Shown piece by piece: positions 1-5,800 of a stretch of 7,108 nt of DNA. Origin of the DNA: Clostridia bacterium (GTDB taxonomy: Bacteria; Bacillota; Clostridia; Oscillospirales; CAG-272). The first letter of the stretch is position 1; each line of letters starts with the position of its first letter. Made by a program: the position numbers and the translations under genes. Location: assembly GCA_017540285.1 (NCBI GenBank), contig JAFYBI010000479.1:1-7108 (forward strand), read 5' to 3'. The notes beneath the pieces were generated by a model. That model was given only the letters and a program-made list of their open reading frames with translations, had not been told where the DNA came from and searched no databases.

Positions 1-1811
1 GAGGTCATGCTCGAGGAGGAGAGACCGCCGGAGGACGGCATGGAGCCGCCGAGCATCGCGCCGAGGATCGAGGAGATCATGTCGGAGGACATGGCGGAAG
101 CGGAGGAGGACTGGGAGGTCGCCGCGCCGCCGAGGGAGCCGAGCAGGGACGGGAGCGCGGAGCCCGTGCCCTGGGATACCGCCTGACCGCCCACCTGCAT
201 GGACGCGAACGCCTCGATGCAGCGGGTGTAGTCGGCGTCAAAGTCGATGGCGTCGTTGATCTTCGCCGCGTTCGAGACCGTCGAGGTCTTGCGGTACGGG
301 AAGTAGATCGAGAGACCGTAGGCGTTGGTCATGTTCGAGGACGTGCGGTTGTACTTGACCGCGCCGAGGATCGCGTTCGCCATGTCCTTCGCCTCGGTCG
401 TGCCGAGATTCAGGGCAAGGTGCACGAGGTCGATCTGGTCGATCTTCGAGGAGGTCGCGAATTCGCGCGCGCCGCTCCGTGCATCGGAGACGGTCTGGTA
501 TTCGTTGTTCTGGATGAGGGACAGGGTGCTCTGGGCGAAGTCCTTCAGCTCGGAGGGCAGGGTCTTCTCGAGCTCGGCGAGGTCGATGAGGGACAGGGTG
601 GTCTTCTGGCCGGGGCACTGCTGCGCGCTGACGTCCACGAAGTCGTCCACGATCATCTTGCCGAGGGTCGTCGTCGGGAGGGAGGTGTCCTTCGAGAGGT
701 TGGTGAGCCAGTTGGTGTAGTACCAGCCGGTGCCGGGTTCGGTCTCCTCGGATGCGACGAGGTAGTCGGCGTAGTCGGAGAGCATGAGCGCGGTCTCGGC
801 GGTCGCCATCAGGCAGGCGTCGAAGCCGATGAAGTCAAATTTCACGCCCGCGTCGTTGAGCGCCCAGTTGATGCCGGTGAGGTTCATCGAGCCCTTGCTT
901 GCGTTCTTCTCGTCATAGCCGTAGCCGGAGATCGATCCTCCGCCGTGGTCCCAGAAGATCAGCTCGTAGCGGTTTGCCGGGAAGTTCTGCGCGCTCCACT
1001 TGATGAAGGCGGAGAGGGTCTTCGGGTCGGTCATGGACTTCGAGCCGTCGTCCTTCACGAGGCAGGAGAGGCCGCCCTTTTCGACCTTGTAGACCTGGTT
1101 GACCGACGAGGAGATGATCGAGTTCTGCCACTTCTTGCATCCGCCGGTGTAGACGAGGATGTTGACCTTGTCGGAGAGGTTCGCCTTGGTCATCTCGATC
1201 AGGTCGGAGGTCGCCATTTTGTTCTTCGACTCAAGGTCGGTGCCGCACATGAAGATCATGAAGGTGACGGTGTCCTGCCCGTTCCCCTTGATCGTCGTGT
1301 ATCTCGAACGGGTGCCGGACGCGACGGAGGTGTCGAGCTTGCCCGTGTTCGCGGACTGCGCCCAGCCGGAGGAGGACGAGGTGCCGGAGAAGTTCGCGGA
1401 CGGCATCGTGCCCATCAGGGAGGAGAGCGAACCGAAGGAGTTCGCGCTGATGCCGGAGGACGCCGACTGGGAGGAGATCATCTGCGAGAGGAGGGAGGAG
1501 GACGAGGGCTTCTGCGAGCCGCCGCCTCCGAAGAGCTTGCCGCCTCCGAAGATGAGCGCGATCACGACGACGGCGATGAGGATCAGGCTGCCCTTGCCGC
1601 CCGACGCGCGCGTTCCGGTCGATCCGTTCTGTGCGGGACGGTTGGCCGAGGGGGTGCCGGGTCTGCCCTGATAGCCGCTCGAGCCGCCCGTTTTGCCGAC
1701 GGGACCCGTGCCGAGTCCGTCGCCGCGCTTGTAGACGTCCTTCCCCTGACCGGTGATGTTCTGCTGCCGGCCGCGGGGCGCTCTGTTGTTATTGTTGTTG
1801 TTTTCTGCCAT
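1..1811 (-). CDS. Membrane-anchored clostripain-family (C11) cysteine peptidase, partial at C-terminus
   Basis: 603 codons are visible from the ATG at 1811-1809; the gene runs off the window's left edge. Order of parts: a short hydrophilic N-terminus with an Asn run (residues 4-9), a Gly/Pro/Arg-rich stretch to about 73, one hydrophobic helix (about 75-90), a Ser-rich linker (about 99-166), then the peptidase domain (about 180-535). The catalytic pair of family C11 is visible: His289 in FWDHGGG and Cys333 in GFDACLMA. C11 enzymes cleave after basic residues. A second Ser/Gly/Met-rich tract starts near 545 and continues to the edge. The single helix with a positively charged, uncleaved N-terminus suggests N-inside topology and a cell-surface protease. 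The start is supported by AAGGTGG 5 nt upstream and a promoter at 1851-1879. It is divergent from the VanZ-like gene. Family assignment is firm; the substrate is unknown. Confidence 0.9.
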   Translation of the reverse strand, partial: MAENNNNNNRAPRGRQQNITGQGKDVYKRGDGLGTGPVGKTGGSSGYQGRPGTPSANRPAQNGSTGTRASGGKGSLILIAVVVIALIFGGGKLFGGGGSQKPSSSSLLSQMISSQSASSGISANSFGSLSSLMGTMPSANFSGTSSSSGWAQSANTGKLDTSVASGTRSRYTTIKGNGQDTVTFMIFMCGTDLESKNKMATSDLIEMTKANLSDKVNILVYTGGCKKWQNSIISSSVNQVYKVEKGGLSCLVKDDGSKSMTDPKTLSAFIKWSAQNFPANRYELIFWDHGGGSISGYGYDEKNASKGSMNLTGINWALNDAGVKFDFIGFDACLMATAETALMLSDYADYLVASEETEPGTGWYYTNWLTNLSKDTSLPTTTLGKMIVDDFVDVSAQQCPGQKTTLSLIDLAELEKTLPSELKDFAQSTLSLIQNNEYQTVSDARSGAREFATSSKIDQIDLVHLALNLGTTEAKDMANAILGAVKYNRTSSNMTNAYGLSIYFPYRKTSTVSNAAKINDAIDFDADYTRCIEAFASMQVGGQAVSQGTGSALPSLLGSLGGAATSQSSSASAMSSDMISSILGAMLGGSMPSSGGLSSSSMT

Positions 1812-1815
1812 GCTG

Positions 1816-1823
1816 CCCACCTT
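1816..1823 (-). promoter_or_regulatory. Ribosome binding site of the C11 peptidase
   Basis: On the minus strand AAGGTGGG lies directly upstream of the ATG at 1811. The AAGGTGG core leaves a 5-nt spacer. It supports this start for the peptidase. Confidence 0.7.
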
Positions 1824-1850
1824 TTTTCTGAGATAGTTTTTCCGCTCTTC

Positions 1851-1879
1851 ATTATACATGATTTTCCCGGGGAATGCAA
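1851..1879 (-). promoter_or_regulatory. Sigma-A-type promoter of the C11 peptidase
   Basis: On the minus strand there is a perfect -10 box TATAAT (plus-strand 1856-1851) and a weaker -35 box TTGCAT (1879-1874), separated by exactly 17 bp. This places the transcription start about 35 nt before the ATG. The weak -35 leaves room for an activator; an imperfect palindrome lies about 25 bp further upstream. Confidence 0.75.
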
Positions 1880-1903
1880 GAGAAGCGGGGGATCTTCGAA
1901 AGA

Positions 1904-1925
1904 ATTTTCAGATTATTCCGAAAAT
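1904..1925. promoter_or_regulatory. Imperfect palindrome between divergent promoters (possible operator)
   Basis: The arms ATTTTCAGA and TCCGAAAAT pair over 9 positions with one mismatch, around a TTAT centre. The site sits between the two divergent -35 boxes (1879 and 1965). It has no T-run suited to termination in either direction, so a protein-binding site is more likely than a terminator. The regulator is unknown, and chance occurrence in an AT-rich stretch is possible. Confidence 0.35.
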
Positions 1926-1964
1926 ATGCGAAAACCGCCGCCGTCCTTTTCATGAAAACTTCAT

Positions 1965-1993
1965 TTGACTTTGCGGCGGATCCGTGGTATGAT
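1965..1993 (+). promoter_or_regulatory. Sigma-A-type promoter of the VanZ-like gene
   Basis: TTGACT (1965-1970) and TATGAT (1988-1993) are each one base from consensus, with an ideal 17-bp spacer. The expected transcription start is near 2000, giving a leader of only about 24 nt before the ATG at 2024. This argues against any start upstream of 2000. Confidence 0.85.
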
Positions 1994-2010
1994 AAAGCAA
2001 ACGGCAGCCG

Positions 2011-2017
2011 GGAGGGG
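2011..2017 (+). promoter_or_regulatory. Ribosome binding site that fixes the VanZ-like start
   Basis: GGAGGGG lies 6 nt before the ATG at 2024. The frame is open back to an ATG at 1874, but that ATG lies upstream of the promoter and has no comparable site. The 2024 start is therefore preferred. Confidence 0.8.
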
Positions 2018-2023
2018 TTTGTC

Positions 2024-2533
2024 ATGACAAAACGAATGAAAATCTGGACGTGGACGGTGTTCTCGCTCTACCTCGCGTGGCTTGTGTGGGCGATCCTTTT
2101 CAAGTTTCACCTGCCCGGCGCGGGCCCGCTCAGGACCATGCGATCGATCGAGTGGATCCCCTTTGCGCCGCGGGAGATCGAGAGGCGGCAGACGCTCGAG
2201 GAAATGGCGCTGAACCTGATCGTCTTCATCCCGCTCGGCGCGTATCTCACGGCTCTCCTGCCGAAGGGAAAACGCCGGTGGGTCCCCCTGATCGGGCTCG
2301 GCGCGAGCTTGATGTTTGAAGTCCTGCAATACGTGTTCGCCATCGGCGCGGCGGACGTCACCGACCTCATCATGAATACGGCGGGGACGCTCTCGGGCAT
2401 GCTGTTCTTCGGCATCCTGCATCTGCTCTTCAAGAAGCGCGCGCTCACCGCGCTCAACATGCTCGGGACGGCGGGCGAGGTCCTCTTCTGCGGGATGCTC
2501 CTCCTCGTCATGGCGGCGAACGGCCGGTTCTGA
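2024..2533 (+). CDS. VanZ-like family integral membrane protein
   Basis: 169 aa with about five predicted membrane helices (roughly residues 10-28, 61-80, 86-105, 117-136 and 145-164). It carries the VanZ-family signature: NLIVFIPLGAYL at 64-75, then FEVLQ (99-103), followed by GAADVTDLIMNTAGTLSG at 108-125, with the conserved acidic residues and the N-T-x-G turn in the third and fourth helices. Length is typical for the family. VanZ itself gives low-level teicoplanin resistance in enterococci by an unclear route; most chromosomal relatives in Firmicutes have no proven role, and no other van gene is in this window, so glycopeptide resistance should not be assumed. It has its own strong promoter at 1965-1993. 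Readthrough into the GMP synthase gene 144 bp downstream cannot be excluded. Confidence 0.85.
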   Translation: MTKRMKIWTWTVFSLYLAWLVWAILFKFHLPGAGPLRTMRSIEWIPFAPREIERRQTLEEMALNLIVFIPLGAYLTALLPKGKRRWVPLIGLGASLMFEVLQYVFAIGAADVTDLIMNTAGTLSGMLFFGILHLLFKKRALTALNMLGTAGEVLFCGMLLLVMAANGRF

Positions 2534-2556
2534 GCGTTCTTGGAGGAGAACGAACC
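2526..2556 (+). terminator. Possible weak terminator or attenuating hairpin after the VanZ-like gene
   Basis: Two nested short helices can form: GGTTC (2526-2530) with GAACC (2552-2556), and GTTCT (2536-2540) with AGAAC (2547-2551), joined by a 5-nt bulge. A run of seven T begins at 2566, 9 nt after the stem. The gap makes this non-canonical, and the outer strand overlaps the last codons and the stop. It may reduce rather than end transcription before the GMP synthase promoter. Confidence 0.25.
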
Positions 2557-2606
2557 CCGCACAGCTTTTTTTCACGGGAGAGCGGGAATTTTGTTGAAAA
2601 AAACGC

Positions 2607-2636
2607 TTGCGCGTCCGTGCGGAGATGTGCTATAAT
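2607..2636 (+). promoter_or_regulatory. Extended -10 promoter of the GMP synthase subunit gene
   Basis: A perfect TATAAT at 2631-2636 is preceded by TGC (2628-2630), which makes an extended -10 element. A weak -35 TTGCGC sits at 2607-2612 with an 18-bp spacer. The leader to the ATG at 2678 is only about 35 nt, too short to hold a purine riboswitch. Confidence 0.8.
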
Positions 2637-2666
2637 AATGCAAATCCAATCTCATCCATATCATTC

Positions 2667-2671
2667 GGAGG
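2667..2671 (+). promoter_or_regulatory. Ribosome binding site of the GMP synthase subunit
   Basis: GGAGG ends 6 nt before the ATG at 2678. This is good spacing and supports this start over the later in-frame ATG at 2705. Confidence 0.8.
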
Positions 2672-2677
2672 CATCCT

Positions 2678-3670
2678 ATGTCCGGCAACATTCGTCCCGA
2701 ATCCATGCAGCGCATCACCACGCCCGCGCTCGCGGAAGCGTTCATCCGCGAACAGATCACCGAACTGCGGGAGCAGATCGGCGATCAGAAGGTTCTCCTT
2801 GCCCTCTCCGGCGGCGTCGATTCTTCCGTCGTCGCGGCGCTCCTCATCAAGGCGGTGGGGCAGCAGCTCACCTGCGTTCACGTCAACCACGGTCTCATGC
2901 GCAAGGGCGAGAGCGAGCAGGTCATCGAAGTCTTCCGGAATCAGCTCGGCGCGAACCTCATCTACATCGACGCGACCGACCGCTTCCTCGACAAGCTGGC
3001 GGGCGTATCCGATCCCGAGACCAAGCGCAAGATCATCGGCAAGGAATTCATCGACGTTTTCGCGGAAGAAGCGGCGAAGCTCGAAGGCATCCGCTTCCTC
3101 GGTCAGGGAACGATCTACCCCGACATCCTCGAATCGAAGGACGGCGTGAAGGCGCACCACAATGTGGGCGGCCTGCCGGAGAAGTATGATTTCGAGTTGG
3201 TCGAACCCGTGAAGCTTCTCTTCAAGGACGAAGTCCGCGTTGTCGGCCATGCCCTCGGTCTGCCGGACGGCATGGTTTACCGTCAGCCGTTCCCGGGTCC
3301 CGGACTCGGCGTGCGCTGCCTCGGCGCGATCACCCGCGACCGTCTCGCCGCGCTGCGGGAAGCGGATGCCATCGTGCGCGAAGAGCTCGACTGCGCGATC
3401 GCGGCGGGCGCCATCGCTCCGATCTGGCAGTATTTCGCCGTCGTTCCGGACATGAGAGCGACGGGCGTGGAGAACGGGCATCGCCGCTATGACTGGCCGG
3501 TCATCATCCGCGCGGTCAACACCGTGGACGCGATGAGCGCGACGGTCCCCCAGATCGACTGGACCATCCTCGAGAAGATCACCGCCCGCATCCTCGCCGA
3601 GGTTCCCGGCGTTTGCCGCGTCCTGTATGACATGACGCCCAAACCGATCGGGACGATTGAGTTCGAATAA
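2678..3670 (+). CDS. guaA: GMP synthase ATP-pyrophosphatase subunit, without glutaminase domain
   Basis: 330 aa. It adenylates XMP with ATP and replaces the adenylate with ammonia to give GMP, the last step of de novo GMP synthesis in the cytoplasm. Visible motifs are the PP-loop SGGVDSS (44-50), HVNHGLMRKGE (68-78), GQGTIYPDILES (142-153), HHNVGGLPE (160-168), FKDEVR (182-187), PFPGPGLGVR (204-213) in the dimerisation domain, and the conserved C-terminal tail KPIGTIEFE (322-330). Common bacterial GuaA is about 510-525 aa and begins with a class I glutamine amidotransferase domain. Here that domain is absent, and the 144 bp upstream, back to the VanZ-like stop, holds no remnant of it. The promoter, ribosome binding site and intact motifs argue for a real stand-alone subunit, as in the archaeal two-subunit enzyme (GuaAb type). 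It needs a separate glutaminase or free ammonia. The next gene follows after 30 bp with no terminator between them. Confidence 0.92.
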   Translation: MSGNIRPESMQRITTPALAEAFIREQITELREQIGDQKVLLALSGGVDSSVVAALLIKAVGQQLTCVHVNHGLMRKGESEQVIEVFRNQLGANLIYIDATDRFLDKLAGVSDPETKRKIIGKEFIDVFAEEAAKLEGIRFLGQGTIYPDILESKDGVKAHHNVGGLPEKYDFELVEPVKLLFKDEVRVVGHALGLPDGMVYRQPFPGPGLGVRCLGAITRDRLAALREADAIVREELDCAIAAGAIAPIWQYFAVVPDMRATGVENGHRRYDWPVIIRAVNTVDAMSATVPQIDWTILEKITARILAEVPGVCRVLYDMTPKPIGTIEFE

Positions 3671-3700
3671 ACCAGAATACAGTGATTGAGGATCATGACC

Positions 3701-4222
3701 ATGAAGCTGACAGAGAACGGATTGGACGCAAGCAATCTCATTGTCAAGAGGCGTTATCGTCCCCACGACGGCGACGGCTGTCTGTTATGCGGCAGGGAAT
3801 CCGCTGAGCCGTATACATTTTACTGCGTGCAGAAAACCGGCGAGAAAGTGAAGATGGTTTCGCAATATGAGAAGCAAATTACACGTAGTTATGAATTGCA
3901 GGAAACCGTGACCCATAAACTGTGTGCCGATTGCGTCCGTACAAGCGGTATGTCAAACGTGATGTTCGGCTTGATCGTTGCGGTGATCAGCATCGCCGTG
4001 TGGTATGTGTCATACCTCATTCATCTGACCCTGCTGATCCTGCCGATCATCGGTCTGATCGTTGCCCTCTACGCAATCGTCACGGGCATCCGGCGCTACA
4101 CCCGCAAGATCCCTACCCGGGATGACGGCGACGACACGCTGCGCGATATCCTGAGAGCAGCGTATCCCGGCTGCGCGAAATACATGACCCGCGCCGAGTG
4201 GGAAAAACAGAATCAGTCATGA
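3701..4222 (+). CDS. Unrecognised protein with two CxxC pairs and two membrane helices
   Basis: 173 aa from the ATG at 3701; the gene is not recognised. The soluble N-terminal part has CLLC at 27-30 and CADC at 75-78, two knuckles that could together bind one zinc ion as a zinc ribbon. The 44 residues between them are polar and include Tyr and Gln. Two hydrophobic helices follow (about 86-107 and 109-130), then a charged C-terminal tail of about 40 residues. Start choice: GAGG at 3688-3691 is 9 nt from ATG 3701 but only 3 nt from the alternative ATG 3695, so either is possible; a TTG at 3686 is less likely. It lies 30 bp after the GMP synthase gene with no visible promoter or terminator between, and the terminator at 4325-4353 follows, suggesting a two-gene transcript. 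Its first half is visibly more AT-rich, with TTA and AGG codons, than its neighbours, which could mean recent acquisition. No function is assigned. Confidence 0.75.
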   Translation: MKLTENGLDASNLIVKRRYRPHDGDGCLLCGRESAEPYTFYCVQKTGEKVKMVSQYEKQITRSYELQETVTHKLCADCVRTSGMSNVMFGLIVAVISIAVWYVSYLIHLTLLILPIIGLIVALYAIVTGIRRYTRKIPTRDDGDDTLRDILRAAYPGCAKYMTRAEWEKQNQS

Positions 4223-4252
4223 TAATCAAGAAGGAACCCCCACGTGTCAGCC

Positions 4253-4285
4253 GACAAACTCATCGAGCCTGGAATTGACAAACTC
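4253..4285 (+). repeat. Pair of 9-bp direct repeats in the gap before the terminator
   Basis: GACAAACTC occurs at 4253-4261 and again at 4277-4285, 24 bp apart. The copies lie in the roughly 100-bp untranslated stretch between the CxxC protein stop and the terminator. This may be chance. No other structure is clear in the stretch apart from a 5-bp GTCAG/CTGAC pairing that encloses the repeats. Confidence 0.35.
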
Positions 4286-4324
4286 GCCCTGCGTCTGACG
4301 GCCCGAAAGGCATCGTCTCAATTA

Positions 4325-4353
4325 CAGCCGGTCTTCGGATCGGTTGTTTTTTT
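4325..4353 (+). terminator. Strong intrinsic (rho-independent) terminator
   Basis: CAGCCGGTC (4325-4333) pairs with GATCGGTTG (4338-4346) as a 9-bp stem with two G-T wobbles, closed by a TTCG tetraloop (4334-4337). Seven T follow immediately (4347-4353). This is a textbook intrinsic terminator on the plus strand. It should end the transcript carrying the GMP synthase subunit and the CxxC protein. It works one way only, because the opposite strand has no T-run. Confidence 0.9.
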
Positions 4354-4360
4354 GTCCGCC

Positions 4361-4389
4361 TTGCAAATCGCCGGGAAATCTGCTATAAT
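4361..4389 (+). promoter_or_regulatory. Extended -10 promoter of the flavoprotein-sulfatase operon
   Basis: TTGCAA (4361-4366) and a perfect TATAAT (4384-4389) are separated by 17 bp, with a TGC extension at 4381-4383. Transcription should begin near 4396, giving a 5' leader of about 43 nt. The -35 box begins only 7 bp after the upstream terminator's T-run. Confidence 0.85.
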
Positions 4390-4408
4390 GGCTGTAATCA
4401 AACAAAAA

Positions 4409-4424
4409 CGCGGGGATTCCCGCG
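4409..4424 (+). promoter_or_regulatory. Perfect hairpin in the operon leader next to the ribosome binding site
   Basis: CGCGGG (4409-4414) and CCCGCG (4419-4424) form a perfect, very GC-rich 6-bp stem around a GATT loop. It sits between the expected transcription start (about 4396) and the GGAGG at 4427-4431. It could be an operator overlapping the start of transcription, a 5' mRNA stabiliser, or a structure that affects ribosome access. No T-run follows, so it is not a terminator. Confidence 0.45.
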
Positions 4425-4426
4425 CC

Positions 4427-4431
4427 GGAGG
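4427..4431 (+). promoter_or_regulatory. Ribosome binding site that fixes the flavoprotein start
   Basis: GGAGG lies 7 nt before the ATG at 4439. The reading frame stays open upstream to a GTG at 4244, but that stretch contains the terminator and promoter. The start at 4439 is therefore chosen. Confidence 0.85.
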
Positions 4432-4438
4432 CATCATC

Positions 4439-5791
4439 ATGGATTTTCTCATCGTCAACGGTTCTCCGAAGGGGGAGAACAGCATCACGCTCCAGACCTC
4501 CCTGTACCTCGAAAAACGGTACCCGGAGCACCGCTTCACCGTCCTCGACGCCGGTCACCGCCTGCCGTACTGGGAAAAGCACCCGGACGAGGCGGCAGAA
4601 CAGATGCGGCAGACGGACTGCGTGATCTTTTCCTATCCCGTCTACACCTTCCTCGTCCCGTCCCAGCTCGTGCGCTTTCTCGAGCTCGTGAAGGGGACGG
4701 GATGCGCTCTCTCGGGGATATACGCCACCCAGATCACCACCTCGAAGCATTTTTACGACATCACCGCCCACCGCTTCATCCGCGAGAACGCGCAGGATAT
4801 GGGGATGCGCTTCGTCGAGGGCCTTTCCGCGGACATGGAGGACCTCCTCTCCGAAAAAGGCCGCGCGGAGGCCGAGAAGTTCTTCGAGTACCTCCTTTTC
4901 AACATCCGAAACGGCCTCTCCGAGCCGGCCGACACATTCCCCGCGCCCTCGCACCGTCCCGTGAAGGCGGCGGTATGTGCGAGGGAGAAGCCCGGACGGG
5001 TCGTGATCGTCGCGGATCTCGGCGGGGACGACGGACAGCTTGCCCGCATGATCGCGCGGTTCCGGGCCAGACTGCCGCTCGCGACGGACGTCGTGGATCT
5101 CGGCGGGATCGGGCTGCGCGGCGGATGTCTCGGCTGCTTCCGGTGCGCGTCGGACGGCGTGTGCGTCTACCGCGACGGATTCGCCGATCTGCTCCGCGAG
5201 CGCATCCAGACCGCGGACGCCATCGTCACGGCGTTTACCGTGCGGGATCACGGCATGGGCTCGCTTTTCAAGATGTACGACGACCGTCAGTTCTGCAACG
5301 GGCACCGCACCGTCACGATGGGAAAGCCGATGGCCGCGCTCGTCTCCGGCAATCTTCCGGCGGAGGAGAATCTCCGCAACGTCCTTGAATCGCGCGCGGA
5401 GACCGGCGGCAATTTCTGGTGCGGCGCGGCGTGCGACGAGGTCGACCCTGCCGGCGAGATCGACCGGGTCGCGCTGCGGCTCGCATACGCCGTGAAGACC
5501 GGACACACGCGCCCGGCGAACTTCTGGGGCGTCGGCGGGATGAAGATCTTCCGCGACCTCATCTGGCAGATGCAGGGCCTGATGCGCGAGGATCACCGCT
5601 TCTTCAAGGCGCACGGGCAGTACGATTTTCCGCAGAAGCACCGCGCCCGCATGCTCGCGATGTACGCCGTCGGCGCGATGAACGCGAACCCGAAGCTGCG
5701 CCGCAGGCTCGGCGGAAAGATGGCCGAAGGGATGCTCATGCCGTACCGGGCGGTGCTGAAAAGGACCGAAGCGCGGAACGGGCAGAAATAA
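4439..5791 (+). CDS. Tandem flavodoxin-fold oxidoreductase with an iron-sulfur flavoprotein-like cysteine motif
   Basis: 450 aa with two consecutive flavodoxin-like/NADPH-dependent FMN reductase domains. Domain 1 (about 1-165) opens with FLIVNGSPKGENS, the usual FMN phosphate loop, followed by SYPVYTFLVPSQL at 65-77. Domain 2 (about 185-355) has the same plan (VVIVADLGGDDGQ at 188-200, then the cysteine segment and DAIVTAFTVRDHG), but its phosphate loop is degenerate. It carries Cys230, 233, 236 and 242 (CX2CX2CX5C), which fits the compact CX2CX2CX4-7C cluster motif of archaeal and clostridial iron-sulfur flavoproteins; many FMN-reductase relatives keep only some of these cysteines, so a 4Fe-4S cluster is an inference. 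A basic, helical C-terminal tail (about 360-450) matches no domain I recognise. No signal peptide is seen, so it should be cytoplasmic. The stop codon's last base is the first base of the sulfatase's AGGAGG. The electron acceptor is unknown. Confidence 0.85.
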   Translation: MDFLIVNGSPKGENSITLQTSLYLEKRYPEHRFTVLDAGHRLPYWEKHPDEAAEQMRQTDCVIFSYPVYTFLVPSQLVRFLELVKGTGCALSGIYATQITTSKHFYDITAHRFIRENAQDMGMRFVEGLSADMEDLLSEKGRAEAEKFFEYLLFNIRNGLSEPADTFPAPSHRPVKAAVCAREKPGRVVIVADLGGDDGQLARMIARFRARLPLATDVVDLGGIGLRGGCLGCFRCASDGVCVYRDGFADLLRERIQTADAIVTAFTVRDHGMGSLFKMYDDRQFCNGHRTVTMGKPMAALVSGNLPAEENLRNVLESRAETGGNFWCGAACDEVDPAGEIDRVALRLAYAVKTGHTRPANFWGVGGMKIFRDLIWQMQGLMREDHRFFKAHGQYDFPQKHRARMLAMYAVGAMNANPKLRRRLGGKMAEGMLMPYRAVLKRTEARNGQK

Positions 5792-5796
5792 GGAGG
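5791..5796 (+). promoter_or_regulatory. Ribosome binding site of the sulfatase, overlapping the flavoprotein stop
   Basis: AGGAGG is a full Shine-Dalgarno match. It begins on the last base of the preceding TAA and ends 4 nt before the ATG at 5801. The spacing is slightly short, but the overlap points to co-transcription and probably coupled translation. Confidence 0.8.
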
Positions 5797-5800
5797 CAGT

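Noticed and set aside
420..1955. Long open frame on the plus strand across the protease gene
   Set aside because: It is antisense to a well-recognised C11 peptidase with catalytic motifs, ribosome binding site and promoter. Its translation is Gly/Val/Arg/Glu-rich without recognisable motifs, as expected for a GC-rich shadow frame.
1874..2023. N-terminal extension of the VanZ-like protein to an ATG at 1874
   Set aside because: The strong promoter at 1965-1993 lies inside this stretch, and GGAGGGG sits 6 nt before the ATG at 2024. The first membrane helix follows naturally from the later start.
2594..2599. TTGAAA as the -35 box of the GMP synthase promoter
   Set aside because: It lies 31 bp from the TATAAT, far too distant. 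TTGCGC at 2607-2612 with an 18-bp spacer plus the TG extension explains the promoter better.
2534..2677. Remnant of a glutaminase domain or a purine riboswitch before the GMP synthase gene
   Set aside because: No amidotransferase motifs are readable in any frame, and the leader after the -10 is only about 35 nt, too short for a purine aptamer.
2630..3766. 378-codon open frame on the minus strand
   Set aside because: It is antisense to the GMP synthase subunit, whose motifs are unmistakable, and has no plausible ribosome binding site.
4275..4280. Perfect -35-like TTGACA
   Set aside because: No -10-like sequence lies 16-18 bp downstream, where the sequence is GC-rich (around 4297-4303).
4244..4438. 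N-terminal extension of the flavoprotein, or a separate small gene, from a GTG at 4244
   Set aside because: The stretch contains a textbook terminator and a strong promoter, and the flavodoxin fold begins exactly at the ATG at 4439, which has a good GGAGG. A small protein from 4244 would have no stop of its own and only a weak ribosome binding site.
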